From assembly GCA_963822485.1 (NCBI GenBank), contig CAWGHW010000037.1, positions 372,001 through 436,000 on the forward strand: a DNA stretch of 64,000 bases, given 5' to 3'. Positions 15,687 through 25,125 of this stretch are shown in pieces. The DNA is from DASUBV01 sp963822485. GTDB lineage: Bacteria; Actinomycetota; Actinomycetes; Streptosporangiales; Streptosporangiaceae. How positions within the stretch are numbered: the stretch's first letter is position 1; every line of letters starts with the position of its first letter. A program made the translations under genes and the position numbers. The notes under the pieces were generated by a model. The model did no database searches, was not told the DNA's origin, and was given only the letters and a program-made list of their open reading frames with translations.

Positions 15687-16861
15687 CGGATCACCAGGGC
15701 CTTGAGGTAGCTGTCGTAGTTGCGGGCGGTCTCCTCGACGGAGTCGCCGCCGAACTTCTCGATCGCGGCGTCGGCCAGCACCAGCGCGACCATGGCCTCG
15801 GCGACCACGCCGGCCGCGGGCACCGCGGTCACGTCGCTGCGCTGGTTGATGGCCCGGGCGGGCTCGCCGGTGCGCACGTCCACGGTGGCCAGGGCCCGGG
15901 GCACGGTGGAGATCGGCTTCATGGCCGCCCGCACCCGGACCGGCTCGCCGGTGGTCATGCCGCCCTCGATGCCGCCCGCCCGGTTGGTCAGCCGGCGGAC
16001 GCCCTCGCCGCCGCCCTCGATCTCGTCGTGGGCCCTGGAGCCGCGCCGGGTGGCGGTGGTGAGCCCGTCACCGATCTCCACGCCCTTGATGGCCTGGATG
16101 CTCATCAGCGCGCCGGCCAGCCGGCCGTCCAGCCGCCGGTCCCAGTGCACGTGGCTGCCCAGGCCGGGCGGCAGGCCGTAGGCCAGCACCTCGACGATCC
16201 CGCCCAGCGTGTCGCCGTCCTTGCGGGCCGCGTCGATCTCGGCCCGCATCGCCTCGCTGGCGGCCGGGTCCAGGCAGCGCACCGGGTCGGCGTCCACGGC
16301 GGCCGCGTCCTGCGGCAGCGGCGCCACGCCGTCCGGGGCCCGGACCGGGCCGATGGCCACCACGTGGCTGACGATCTCGGCGCCCAGCGCCTGGCGCAGG
16401 AACCGGCGGGCCACCTCGCCCACCGCGACCCTGGCCGCGGTCTCGCGCGCGCTGGCCCGCTCCAGCACCGGGCGGGCGTCGTCGAACCCGTACTTCTGCA
16501 TCCCGGCCAGGTCGGCGTGGCCGGGCCGGGGCCGGGTCAGCGGCGCGTTGCGCGCCTGGCCCTCCAGCTCCTGCTCGTCGACCGCGTCGGGGGACATGAC
16601 GATCTCCCACTTGGGCCACTCGGTGTTGGCGATCCGGATGGCCACCGGGCCGCCCAGCGTGCGGCCGTGCCGGACGCCGGCGGTCAGCTCCACCTCGTCC
16701 TGCTCGAACTTCATCCGCGCGCCCCGGCCGTAGCCGGCGCGCCGCCGGGCCAGGGCGGCGGCGATGTCCGCCGTGGCCACCTCGACCCCGGCCGGCACCC
16801 CTTCGCAGATGGCCATGAGGGCGCGGCCGTGTGACTCTCCCGCGGTCAGCCAGCGCAGCAT
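15683..16861 (-). CDS. aroC: Chorismate synthase
   Basis: Last shikimate-pathway enzyme, making chorismate from EPSP with reduced FMN, 392 residues. The N-terminal signature MLRWLTAGESHGRALMAICEG is diagnostic. RRRAGYGRGARMKFEQD carries FMN and phosphate-binding Arg residues. TRPRPGHADLAGMQKYGFDDARPVLERASARETA (its ends TRPRPGHADLAG and ERASARETA) and EGGMTTGEPVRVRAAMKP are also conserved. It is the first gene of aroC-K-B-Q. A promoter should lie in the 16862-17058 interval shared divergently with the surface-protein gene; I see no clear boxes. Confidence 0.96.
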   Translation of the reverse strand: MLRWLTAGESHGRALMAICEGVPAGVEVATADIAAALARRRAGYGRGARMKFEQDEVELTAGVRHGRTLGGPVAIRIANTEWPKWEIVMSPDAVDEQELEGQARNAPLTRPRPGHADLAGMQKYGFDDARPVLERASARETAARVAVGEVARRFLRQALGAEIVSHVVAIGPVRAPDGVAPLPQDAAAVDADPVRCLDPAASEAMRAEIDAARKDGDTLGGIVEVLAYGLPPGLGSHVHWDRRLDGRLAGALMSIQAIKGVEIGDGLTTATRRGSRAHDEIEGGGEGVRRLTNRAGGIEGGMTTGEPVRVRAAMKPISTVPRALATVDVRTGEPARAINQRSDVTAVPAAGVVAEAMVALVLADAAIEKFGGDSVEETARNYDSYLKALVIR

Positions 16862-17058
16862 GCTGACGATCCTCCCACGGCGGCGGCTGGCGTTTGCCCG
16901 GCAGGCCTCCGGGTATCACCCCCGGCGCACGACGGGAGCCGTCGCCGCGGGCCAGCTCAGCGGGGGCTAAGGGAGCTGGCGTTCGGGGGCGCCGCGGGGG
17001 CGCGGCAGGGCGCGGTGGGGCGGCGGCGTGCGCGTGCTTCTTCGGGGAGGAACCGTAC

Positions 17059-17640
17059 ATGCGCCTGTTCAGGTTTGCCGTGCTCGCTGCCCTGTTCATG
17101 TTCCCGGTCATCGTCGCCAGCGCGCCTGCCACCTACGCCGCGGGGGTTGCCGGGGCGGCTGGGACTGCCGGGGCGGGCGCGGCGGGCGGGGCGGGTCGGC
17201 TGAGCGGCGGGTCGACGGCGTTCGCCACGCCGTCGGTGGCCACGCCGGGCACCGCCGTGACGTTCACCGCCGAGTGCAGCCCGGCCGCGAACGCCGGCGG
17301 CGCGTCGGCCATCCTGTTCGGCAGCACGCTGGGGCTGCCCGAGCAGATCCCCATGAACGCCGAGTCCTCGGGCAGCTTCACCTTCCGGATCACGGTCAAC
17401 CTGCCCAGCAGCATCCAGCCCGGCAGCTACCACCCGGACATCGACTGCCCGGGCGGCACCTCGGCCACCGCCACGCTGCGCGTGGTGTCGTTCCCGCACG
17501 GCGGCGCGGCCACCGGGGACGGCACGACCTCGACCACCCCCGACAACAATCTGGCCCTGGCCGGCCTGGCGCTGATCGGCGCCGGGGCGCTGGCCGGCGG
17601 GCTGGCCCTGCGCCGCCGGGCGGCGCGCCAGCGCGGCTGA
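17059..17640 (+). CDS. Predicted surface protein with signal peptide and C-terminal membrane anchor
   Basis: A 193-residue secreted protein of unknown function. The signal peptide is MRLFRFAVLAALFMFPVIVA with cleavage likely after SAPATYA. An Ala/Gly linker leads to an Ig-like domain (STAFATPSVATPGTAVTFTA... through GTSATATLRVVSF) with two Cys residues (AECSP and DIDCPGG) that could form a disulfide. The C-terminus has NLALAGLALIGAGALAGGLAL followed by RRRAARQRG, a transmembrane anchor with a positive stop-transfer tail but no LPXTG motif. GGGGAGG at 17044-17050 supports ATG 17059. The stop lies in imperfect ggctgaggtgtt-like repeats. Confidence 0.75.
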   Translation: MRLFRFAVLAALFMFPVIVASAPATYAAGVAGAAGTAGAGAAGGAGRLSGGSTAFATPSVATPGTAVTFTAECSPAANAGGASAILFGSTLGLPEQIPMNAESSGSFTFRITVNLPSSIQPGSYHPDIDCPGGTSATATLRVVSFPHGGAATGDGTTSTTPDNNLALAGLALIGAGALAGGLALRRRAARQRG

Positions 17641-17795
17641 GGTGTTGGCTGAGGTGTGCAGCGGCTCGGGTGTTGCGGCGGCCCGGGTGTTGGCAGGAGA
17701 GCGCGAGCACCGGGGCCGGGGCGGCACAATGCATCGGTGAGCCTGCGCGCCGCAGGCCCGCGTGCCCCGGCCCCTCGTTAAGGCGGACTGCAGTC

Positions 17796-20393
17796 GTGAC
17801 CGTGCCCGTCCAGGCTCCTGGCCAGCCCATCAACCGGAAGATCGCCGAGGAGCTCGGCGTGGGCGAACGGCAGGTGACGGTCGCCGTCGACCTGCTGGAC
17901 GGCGGGGCCACCGTGCCGTTCATCGCCCGGTACCGCAAAGAGGCCACCGGCGCCCTGGACGACACGCAGCTGCGCACCCTCGAGGAGCGCCTCGAGTACC
18001 TGCGCGAGCTGGAGGAACGGCGCGCCGTGATCCTGGAGTCCGTCCGGGCCCAGGGCAAGCTGGACGAGGCCCTGGAGGCGCAGATCCTGGCCGCCGACTC
18101 CAAGGCCCGGCTGGAGGACATCTACCTCCCCTACAAGCCCAAGCGCCGGACCAAGGCCCAGATCGCCCGGGAGGCCGGCCTCGAGCCGCTGGCCGATGAC
18201 CTGCTCGCCCACCCCGAGCACGATCCGCAGCAGGAGGCCGCCTCCTACACCGGCGAGGCCAGGGGCGTGGCCGACGTGGCCGCCGCCCTGGACGGCGCGC
18301 GGGCCATCCTCTCCGAGCGGTTCGCCGAGGACGCCGACCTGATCGGCGGGCTCCGCGAGCGGATGTGGTCCGGCGGCCGGCTCGTCTCCCGGGTCCGCGA
18401 GGGCCAGCAGGAGGCCGGGGCCAAGTTCGCCGACTACTTCGAGTTCGCCGAGCCCTTCACCCAGATGCCGTCGCACCGGATCCTGGCCCTGCTGCGCGGC
18501 GAGAAGGAGGAGGTGCTCGACCTGGAGCTGGACCCCGGCGAGGCCGAGGCCGGCGAGGTCAGTGACTACGAGGTCCGGATCGCCGGGCACTTCGGCATCG
18601 CCGACCAGGGCCGGCCCGCCGACCGCTGGCTGACCGACACCGTCCGCTGGGCCTGGCGGACCCGGATCAGGACCCGGCTCAGCGTGGACCTGCGCATGCG
18701 CCTGTGGCAGAAGGCCGAGGAGGACGCCGTCGGCGTGTTCGCCGCCAACCTGCGCGACCTGCTGCTCGCCGCCCCGGCCGGCGCCCGGGCCACCATGGGC
18801 CTGGACCCCGGCTTCCGCACCGGCGTGAAGGTCGCCGTGGTCGACGCCACCGGCAAGGCCGTCGCCACCGAGACGATCTACCCCCATGACCTCAAACGGC
18901 GCTCGGCCGCCCCCGGTCCGGGCAAGTCCGCAGGCTGGGAGCCGTCCATCGCCGTCCTGGCCCGGCTGGCCGCCGCCCACGGCGTGGACCTCATCGCCAT
19001 CGGCAACGGCACCGCCTCCCGCGAGACCGACCGCCTGGCCGCCGACCTGATCAAGGCCCACCCCGAGCTCAAGCTCACCAAGATCGTCGTCTCCGAGGCC
19101 GGCGCCTCCGTGTACTCCGCCTCCGAGTACGCCTCCAGGGAACTGCCCGGCATGGACGTGTCGCTGCGCGGCGCGGTGTCCATCGCCCGCCGCCTCCAGG
19201 ACCCCCTGGCCGAGCTGGTCAAGATCGACCCCAGGTCCATCGGCGTCGGCCAGTACCAGCACGACCTGTCCGAGGGGAAGCTGTCCCGGTCCCTGGACGC
19301 CGTCGTCGAGGACTGCGTCAACGCCGTCGGCGTCAACGTGAACACCGCCTCCGCGCCGCTGCTGGCCCGGGTGTCCGGCATCGGCGAGGGCCTGGCCGGG
19401 GCCATCGTCGCCCAGCGCGACGCCGCCGGCCCGTTCCGCACCCGCCAGGCGCTGACCAAGGTGCCGCGCCTCGGGCCCAAGGCGTTCGAGCAGTGCGCGG
19501 GCTTCCTGCGCATCACCGACGGCGACAACCCCCTCGACGCCTCCAGCGTGCACCCCGAGGCCTACCCCGTGGTCGAGCGCATCCTGACCACCGCCGGGTC
19601 GGCCATGCCCGAGCTGATCGGCAACACGGCCGTGCTGCGCGCGCTGAAGCCGCAGGAGTTCACCGACGACCAGTTCGGCCTGCCCACCGTCACCGACATC
19701 CTCAAGGAACTCGAGAAGCCCGGCCGCGACCCCCGCCCGGCCTTCACCACCGCCTCGTTCGCGGAGGGCATCGAGACGCTGGAGGACCTGGCGCCCGGCA
19801 TGGTCCTGGAAGGCGTGGTCACCAACGTGGCCGCGTTCGGGGCCTTCGTGGACATCGGCGTGCACCAGGACGGCCTGGTCCACGTGTCGGCCATGTCGCG
19901 GGGCTTTGTGTCCGACCCGCGCGAGGTGGCCAAGTCCGGCGACGTGGTCCGGGTCAAGGTCCTCGGCGTCGACGTCCCCCGCAAGCGCATCTCCCTCACC
20001 CTCCGCCTCGACGACGAGGCCGCCGGTGAGGGCGGCGGCCGCGCGGCTGGCGGCACCGGCCGCGCGGGTGCGGGTGGGCCGCGCGGCGGCGGGCGCGCGG
20101 AGGACCGCCGGGACGGGCCGGGCTCGACAGCCGCTGGCCGACCGCGCCTCGGCGGGCGCGCGGAGGACCGCGGGAACGGACCGGGCTCGGCAGCCGCTGG
20201 CCGACCGCCCGGAGCCCGCAAGCCCGATGCTGGCCCTGGCCGCGCCAGCGCCCCCGGCCAGGACAGCGCCCCCGCGCAGGACAGCGCCCCCCGGCCAGGA
20301 CGGCGCCAGCGCCGATGTGGGCCGTGGCCGAGAGGGCGACCGCGGGCGCGGCCAGGACGGGAGCAGCCGCGGCCGCGCGGGCGGCCGCGATAA
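17796..20393 (+). CDS. tex: Tex family S1 RNA-binding transcription accessory protein
   Basis: Nucleic-acid-binding protein of the Tex/Spt6 family, about 865 residues in the intact frame. The N-terminal helical domain begins near INRKIAEELGVGERQVTVAV and FIARYRKEATGALDD. The YqgF/RuvX-like domain holds MGLDPGFRTGVKVAVVD. The tandem helix-hairpin-helix region is around VNTASAPLLARVSGIGEGLA. The S1 domain is GMVLEGVVTNVAAFGAFVDI through GLVHVSAMSRGF. After about 20030 the protein becomes low-complexity. The in-frame stop at 20393 is probably premature: another frame continues an RGRDG-repeat tail and ends at 20982 with AMAEALRRAGLTGG, which looks like a natural Tex C-terminus. Confidence 0.92.
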   Translation: MTVPVQAPGQPINRKIAEELGVGERQVTVAVDLLDGGATVPFIARYRKEATGALDDTQLRTLEERLEYLRELEERRAVILESVRAQGKLDEALEAQILAADSKARLEDIYLPYKPKRRTKAQIAREAGLEPLADDLLAHPEHDPQQEAASYTGEARGVADVAAALDGARAILSERFAEDADLIGGLRERMWSGGRLVSRVREGQQEAGAKFADYFEFAEPFTQMPSHRILALLRGEKEEVLDLELDPGEAEAGEVSDYEVRIAGHFGIADQGRPADRWLTDTVRWAWRTRIRTRLSVDLRMRLWQKAEEDAVGVFAANLRDLLLAAPAGARATMGLDPGFRTGVKVAVVDATGKAVATETIYPHDLKRRSAAPGPGKSAGWEPSIAVLARLAAAHGVDLIAIGNGTASRETDRLAADLIKAHPELKLTKIVVSEAGASVYSASEYASRELPGMDVSLRGAVSIARRLQDPLAELVKIDPRSIGVGQYQHDLSEGKLSRSLDAVVEDCVNAVGVNVNTASAPLLARVSGIGEGLAGAIVAQRDAAGPFRTRQALTKVPRLGPKAFEQCAGFLRITDGDNPLDASSVHPEAYPVVERILTTAGSAMPELIGNTAVLRALKPQEFTDDQFGLPTVTDILKELEKPGRDPRPAFTTASFAEGIETLEDLAPGMVLEGVVTNVAAFGAFVDIGVHQDGLVHVSAMSRGFVSDPREVAKSGDVVRVKVLGVDVPRKRISLTLRLDDEAAGEGGGRAAGGTGRAGAGGPRGGGRAEDRRDGPGSTAAGRPRLGGRAEDRGNGPGSAAAGRPPGARKPDAGPGRASAPGQDSAPAQDSAPRPGRRQRRCGPWPRGRPRARPGREQPRPRGRPR

Positions 20394-20981
20394 CGGGCGC
20401 GGTCGAGACGCCGAGCGCGGTCGAGACGGCGAGCGTGGTCGAGACGGCGAGCGTGGTCGAGACGGCGGGCGCGGTCGAGACGGCGGGCGCGGTGCCGACG
20501 GCGGGCGCGGAACGGACGGCGGGCGCGGAGACGGCGACGGAGTCGAGACGGCGCGGAGTCGAGACGGCGGGCGCGGACCGACGGCGGGCGCGGTCGAGAC
20601 GGCGGGCGCGGCCAGGACGGTCGCGGGCGCGACGGCGGGCGTGGCCAAGGAACCGGAGGCGGTCAGGACGGCCGCGGACGGGATGGCGGACGCGGGCGAG
20701 ACGGTGGACCGTGGTCGCGACGACCGTGGCGGCGACACCGGCGGCGGCGCGATGGCCGAGGCTCTGCGCCGCGCCGGCCTGACCGGCGGCACCGGCTCCG
20801 GCGGCGGCACCGGCTCGGCGGCGGCGGCGGCACCGGCTCCGGCGGCGGCACCGGCGTCCGGCGGCGGCACCGGCTCCGGCGGCGGCACTGGCTCTCGCGG
20901 TGGCACTGGGATCAGCGGCGGTCCCGGGACCGGCGGCGGCTCCGGCCGGTCCGGCGGCGGCTCCAGGCGATCGGGCCGCTA
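20394..20981 (+). repeat. Minisatellite-like repeats forming the probable Tex tail
   Basis: From about 20400 an 18-bp unit (gagacggcgagcgtggtc and variants) repeats many times, then changes to ggcggcaccggctcc-type repeats from about 20780. In the frame that continues past 20400 these units read as RGRDGE/RGRDGG and GGTGSGG repeats. The region therefore looks like the extended RGG-like C-terminus of Tex, interrupted by several frame slips. Confidence 0.65.
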
Positions 20982-21002
20982 GCCCGGCCCATGACCGCGG
21001 CT

Positions 21003-21116
21003 GCGAATCCCTCGCGCCTCTCGTTCACCCCGCGCCACACTCGTGTCCGCACATTGACGATCATGGTCGTGGGTGTCCTGTCGGGTACGCCCGGGCGTAC
21101 CCGACAGGACACCCAC
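21003..21116. repeat. Intergenic repeat element copy 1, ending in a perfect 48-bp palindrome
   Basis: The 3' part, 21069-21116, is a perfect 48-bp palindrome (left arm begins GTGGGTGTCCTGTCGGG). The preceding 66 bases (gcgaatccctcgc..., ttcaccccgcgcc, gatcatgg) match the stretch before the second palindrome at 21285. The element lies between convergent tex and the sseB-like gene. Confidence 0.8.
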
Positions 21117-21217
21117 AGCGGACTGGCGCTCGCGCCACGGCACCGCGCGTGACGGACGGGAAGCACGGGGCGCGAGAGGCCGGGGCCCGGCCAGAACGCT
21201 GACCCGGCCGCGAGCGC

Positions 21218-21332
21218 GCGAGTCCCACGCATCCCTCAGTCACCCCGCGCCCCGGCGGGGCCCGCGTACCTGATGATCATGGACGTGGATGTCCCGTTGC
21301 CTACCCCCGGCGGTAGGCAACGGGACATCCAC
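21218..21332. repeat. Intergenic repeat element copy 2, ending in a near-perfect 48-bp palindrome
   Basis: Second copy of the roughly 115-bp element, 215 bp after the first and in the same orientation. Its palindrome (21285-21332, left arm begins GTGGATGTCCCGTTGCC) has one mismatched pair. The inner bases differ from copy 1 but both arms have changed together, so the pairing is kept. Confidence 0.8.
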
Positions 21333-21418
21333 AGCCGGTCACGAGACCGATCTTGGGGCGCGAGTTACCGCTGGGGCGGGTGGTGCGGCTGGTTCGCCTG
21401 CGGTCCGGCTGCGGCGGG

Positions 21419-22132
21419 TTAGGGCTGGGCCAGGGCGAGGGCGATGCCACGGCGGAGGCGGTGGCCGAGGCGCTCGAGGATGGCGGAGCCCACCTGAGAC
21501 GCGAACGCCTGTACCACCCCCGGGTCCATGCCCGCGGGCGGCGCGAGCTCGACAAGCAGGTCGCCGTCGCCAGGGGCGGGTCGCAGCGTGAAGGTGGCCG
21601 GCCCGGCTCCGTCTGCGGCCTGGGCAACCAGCGCTGCCACCACCTCGCGGACGTCTGGGTCCTCATAGGGCATCGGGACGGGCTGGCCCTGGGCCAGGGC
21701 GGCTAGGCGGGCGCCTTCGACGGCCAGGGGCACGGGGCCGGCGACATCGATGATCACGGCGCAGGAATCTTGCACGGCGGCCTGCCAGACCTGGGTCGCC
21801 TCGGCGGGGACGGGGCGAGCCGAGGGCTGCCAGCGGGCCAGCGCATCCAGGCCGGTGAACACGGGGATCGCGGCCCGGCCGTCGCGGCCGAGCAGCGTGG
21901 GCATGGCCATCTCGCTGTTCTTCTCGCCGCCCGCGGCGGGGCCGGGCTGCCCGGTGTCGTCGTCGGACAGCACGGCCACGACGGGCACCAGCAGCCGGGC
22001 CTGGGCCAGTGCGGTCAGCGCGGTGTGCTCGCTGCCCTGGGCGGCCGCGAACGCCGAGAGCGCGGCCGCCGCGGCCGGGTCGGCGGAGCCGTCGTCGTCG
22101 CGGAAGCGCGGGTTGCCGCTGCCGTGAAGCAC
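21419..22132 (-). CDS. SseB-like N-terminal domain protein
   Basis: A 237-residue protein resembling the SseB N-terminal domain seen in many actinobacterial proteins of unknown function. The N-terminal region (FAAAQGSEHTALTALAQARLLVPVVA) followed by an acidic loop, SEMAMPTLLGRDGRAAIPVFTGLDALARW and the block SCAVIIDVAGPVPLAVEG fit this family. A second half (VREVVAALVAQ... VVQAFASQVGSAILERL) may be an SseB C-terminal-like dimerisation region. It has no transmembrane segment. It is divergent from the gene at 22308 across about 175 bp. Confidence 0.72.
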   Translation of the reverse strand: MLHGSGNPRFRDDDGSADPAAAAALSAFAAAQGSEHTALTALAQARLLVPVVAVLSDDDTGQPGPAAGGEKNSEMAMPTLLGRDGRAAIPVFTGLDALARWQPSARPVPAEATQVWQAAVQDSCAVIIDVAGPVPLAVEGARLAALAQGQPVPMPYEDPDVREVVAALVAQAADGAGPATFTLRPAPGDGDLLVELAPPAGMDPGVVQAFASQVGSAILERLGHRLRRGIALALAQP

Positions 22133-22307
22133 ACGAGCACTCTAGCGGCGAGCCGGATGCTGTCCGACCTGCGGCGGTCCGTGGGCAGGCGTTCGGGACG
22201 ATACCCTTGCGCCCGTTACGACCGAGGTCAGCCGAAGCAGTTGAGGACGCATTTCGCGATATGAGAGTCTCATGGGACTGCAAGAGAGTCTGACCACAGG
22301 GGACACC

Positions 22308-22793
22308 GTGCGCCAGGTTGATCGGACGCCCATGGACGTGGAGCCGGGGACGCTGATGCACAAGGCGATCCCGCCCCGCATGGTGGAGCCCTACCTGACC
22401 GGCCGGCGGTCCATTATCGCGGGGTTCGTGCACCGGGTCGCTGACTGCTCGTTCACCGATCCCCGAGACCTCTACAGCGCAATGAGCCTAGGCTATGAAG
22501 GCTCGGAGTTCAGCCCCGACATGGAGGAGTTGTACCTGCTGCGCTGGCGGGCCGTGGGGACCGAGAACTACCAGGTTCCCTACTCGGTGATGCTCGGCGG
22601 TGACTTCGCCATGAAGCCGCCGTTCACCGGGACCGGCTACACGGCAGGCCCCGAGCACCCTGTGCCCGAGTTCTTCACCGATCCTGTCCCGGTCCCGGTC
22701 GGGGCCGAGATCTACCGGATCTGCGCCGGGCGGGCCGAGTTCATCGCCCGCTTTGACGGCCAGGTGTGGCTTCGTCCGTCTGGGGGGATCTGA
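22308..22793 (+). CDS. Hypothetical protein, upstream partner of the long proline-rich gene
   Basis: About 161 residues if started at GTG 22308 (173 from ATG 22272). I do not recognise the family. The sequence is globular: YLTGRRSIIAGFVHRVADC, a D-L-Y-x-A-M-S-L-G-Y-E-G block, MEELYLLRWRA, a proline-rich loop (FFTDPVPVPVGAEIYRI) and the ending FIARFDGQVWLRP. No signal peptide or membrane helix. Only three bases separate it from the next gene, so the two are surely co-transcribed and may act together. Confidence 0.7.
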   Translation: MRQVDRTPMDVEPGTLMHKAIPPRMVEPYLTGRRSIIAGFVHRVADCSFTDPRDLYSAMSLGYEGSEFSPDMEELYLLRWRAVGTENYQVPYSVMLGGDFAMKPPFTGTGYTAGPEHPVPEFFTDPVPVPVGAEIYRICAGRAEFIARFDGQVWLRPSGGI

Positions 22794-22796
22794 CCG

Positions 22797-25044
22797 ATGC
22801 GATACCGGCTGATGGCGACCTATCGCGGGGCGCCTTACGAGGCTGGCATCGGCCCGGCGAACGGCCACGTCGTGCTGTTCGCCGCCTGCCCGCCGCCCGA
22901 AGAGCTGGGCTTCGAGCCCGCGACCGGCCACTGGCGCAAGGAGCTGCCGATCCAGGACGTCCAGGCGGTGTGGGAGTCCCGGCCGGTCGGCATGTTCCGC
23001 GGTGAGCACTGCATCGTCCTGGATGATCTCGGCGACCGGGTGCACATCGGCTTCCTGGGCCACGACGGCTACCGGGCCGAGCAGCTCGGCTACTGGCAGG
23101 TCGACCGCGGGGTCTTCGAGCTGGTCGCCGCGCGGGACGAGGTCACGGAGATTGTCGAAGAGCGGACCGACTACCCGGGCCAGCCGGGCGCGGTCTCGCG
23201 ACCGAGCTACGCGGCGACGCGGCCGGCCGGCGTGAGCTACGCACCGCCGACGCTGTCGGACATCCCGATCATGGCCGAGCCGAGCCGCGCGCCGGCGGCC
23301 GACGGCGTGGCCCTGCCGCCGCCCGCCTCGGGGCCACCGCTGCCGCTGGAGGCCGAAGCGATGCGCGCGGCCTCGGCGGCCTCGCGCCGCGACCAGCCCG
23401 ATCCCCTGACCGGACCGAGGCCCCTCAACGACGCAGGCCCGCTCAACGGCCGGAGCGCGGGTACTGGATCAGGCTCACTGGGCGGACCTGGCCCGCTCAA
23501 CGAACGGGGCCCGCTGGCCAGCCCGGACCCGCTCAACGGGACGACCTCGCGGTCCGGCCCTGGCCCGCTCAACGCCAGGGGCCCGCTCGCCAGCCCGGAT
23601 CCGCTGACCGGACCCACGTCGCGCAGCGGACCGGGCCCGCTGAACGGACCTGGCCCGCTGGGCGGACCGATCTCATCCAGCGGACCGGCCCCGCTCAATG
23701 GCCCGGGCCCGCTCAGCCAGCCGAGCCCGCGCTCCAGCACGGACTCGCTGACCGGACCGACGTCGCGCAGCGGATCGGGCCCGTTCAGCCGACCGGGCCC
23801 GCCGACGGGACCGAACTCTCCCAGCGGACCGGACCCGCTCAGTGACCCGAACCCGCTCAGCGGACCGACGTCGCGCAGCGGACCGAGCCCGCTCGATCGT
23901 CCGAGCCCGGCCAGCGGACCGAGCCCGGCCAGCGCGCCGGACCCAGCCAGCCGACCGGCTGACGTCAGCGGCCAGAGCCAGCTCAGCGGACCGGCCTCAC
24001 TCAGCGGCCCCGCGCGAGGGGCCGACCGGGCCGCCGTAAGGCTCACGCCTCCGGCGGGCGCTGCGCTGCCGAATGGCCCCGCGCTGCTGGAGCCTGAGCG
24101 GCCGGATCCGGCCGCCGCACGAAACGGCACCGGCGCGCAGGCCAGTCCGGCGACCAGGACCAGCCTGGCGACCAGGACCAGCCTTGCGCCCGGGACCAGT
24201 GACGCGGCCAGCCTGCTGCACGCCGCGCCTGTGACGGCCGACCTGCCCGCAGTGTCCCCGGACCGCGATCGGCTGGGCCCGGCGACCCCGTCGTACACCC
24301 GCCGGCCGTCCATCTCCGGTGGCGAGGACGCTGCGGCCAAGTCCGCCTTCCGGCCCGGACCGGCCGGCGGCCCGCTGTCGCCGACCCGGGACTTCGCGCC
24401 CGCCAGGGACTTTCCGGCCGGAACGCCGATTCCGCCCGGCGCGGCTATCCCGCAGGCGAGTCCGATGTCGCCGGGCACCGGCACCGTTCTGGCCGACCCG
24501 GCCGCGCCGCCCATCTCGGCCGGCGCCGCCGATCCCAGCCGCGCCGCCCACCCCGGCCGGCATCCCGCGCCAGGCGCCGCCACCGGCCAGGCCGCTGAAC
24601 ACCGCCGCGCCGACGGCCACGCCCGTCTCGCCCGGCCCGACCCGGGCGAGCGGCCCGAACAACCCGGCCAGCGCCACCGCCGAGTCGCCCCGGCGGCGGC
24701 GGTCGGCCAAGCGGCGGATGGCCACCGAGCGGATCTTCGGCGAGCTGGCCAGCCTGGCCGCGATCCCGGCCAGCACCTACTCCGTGGGTGAGGAGGTCGA
24801 CGGGGCGATGTGCCTGCTGGAGACGGCCGACGGGTTCGAGGTCTTCACCTCGGCAGGCGGCTCGCGGCACGAGGTCCGGGTGTTCTCCGACGAGGAGTCG
24901 GCCTGCTTCTACCTGTTCGGCGTGCTGGCCGCGGACGCCGTCCGCACCGGGGTTCTGGTGCCCGGGCAGACCGCGCGTGCCTCGGTCCCGGCCCATCCGC
25001 GGGACCCGCTGGCCGGGCTCGGCGAGCCGCTGCTGCACCGCTAG
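22797..25044 (+). CDS. Long hypothetical protein: two globular ends joined by GPL-repeat linker (frameshifted)
   Basis: After repair of one net +1 shift near 24530 this is a protein of about 749 residues. The N-terminal domain, about 125 residues, begins MRYRLMATYRGAPYEAG and is followed by a 450-residue low-complexity linker rich in G-P-L-N/T/S units (GPGPLNGPGPL, DPLTGPTSRSG). The C-terminal domain, about 95 residues, starts near FGELASLAAIPASTYSVGEE, includes DGFEVFTSAGGSRHEVRVF, and ends at EPLLHR. Neither end is recognised. No signal peptide or transmembrane helix is visible. The layout suggests a scaffold or a regulatory protein. The 3' stop is at 25042. Confidence 0.7.
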
Positions 25045-25125
25045 CCGGCCCTCCCCCGCCCGCGCTTAGCCCGGCCGGCACTGGGGTAATCACACCAGCG
25101 ACGGGTCGCTGGCGGTGCGGGGGAA

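Noticed and set aside
17778..20906. A 1042-codon minus-strand open frame opposite tex
   Set aside because: Composition is typical of the antisense of a GC-rich gene, and the plus strand codes for a clear Tex protein.
20983..21418. Insertion-sequence ends
   Set aside because: The palindromic elements resemble a repeat family, but no transposase gene, target duplication or paired terminal repeats flank a coding region here.
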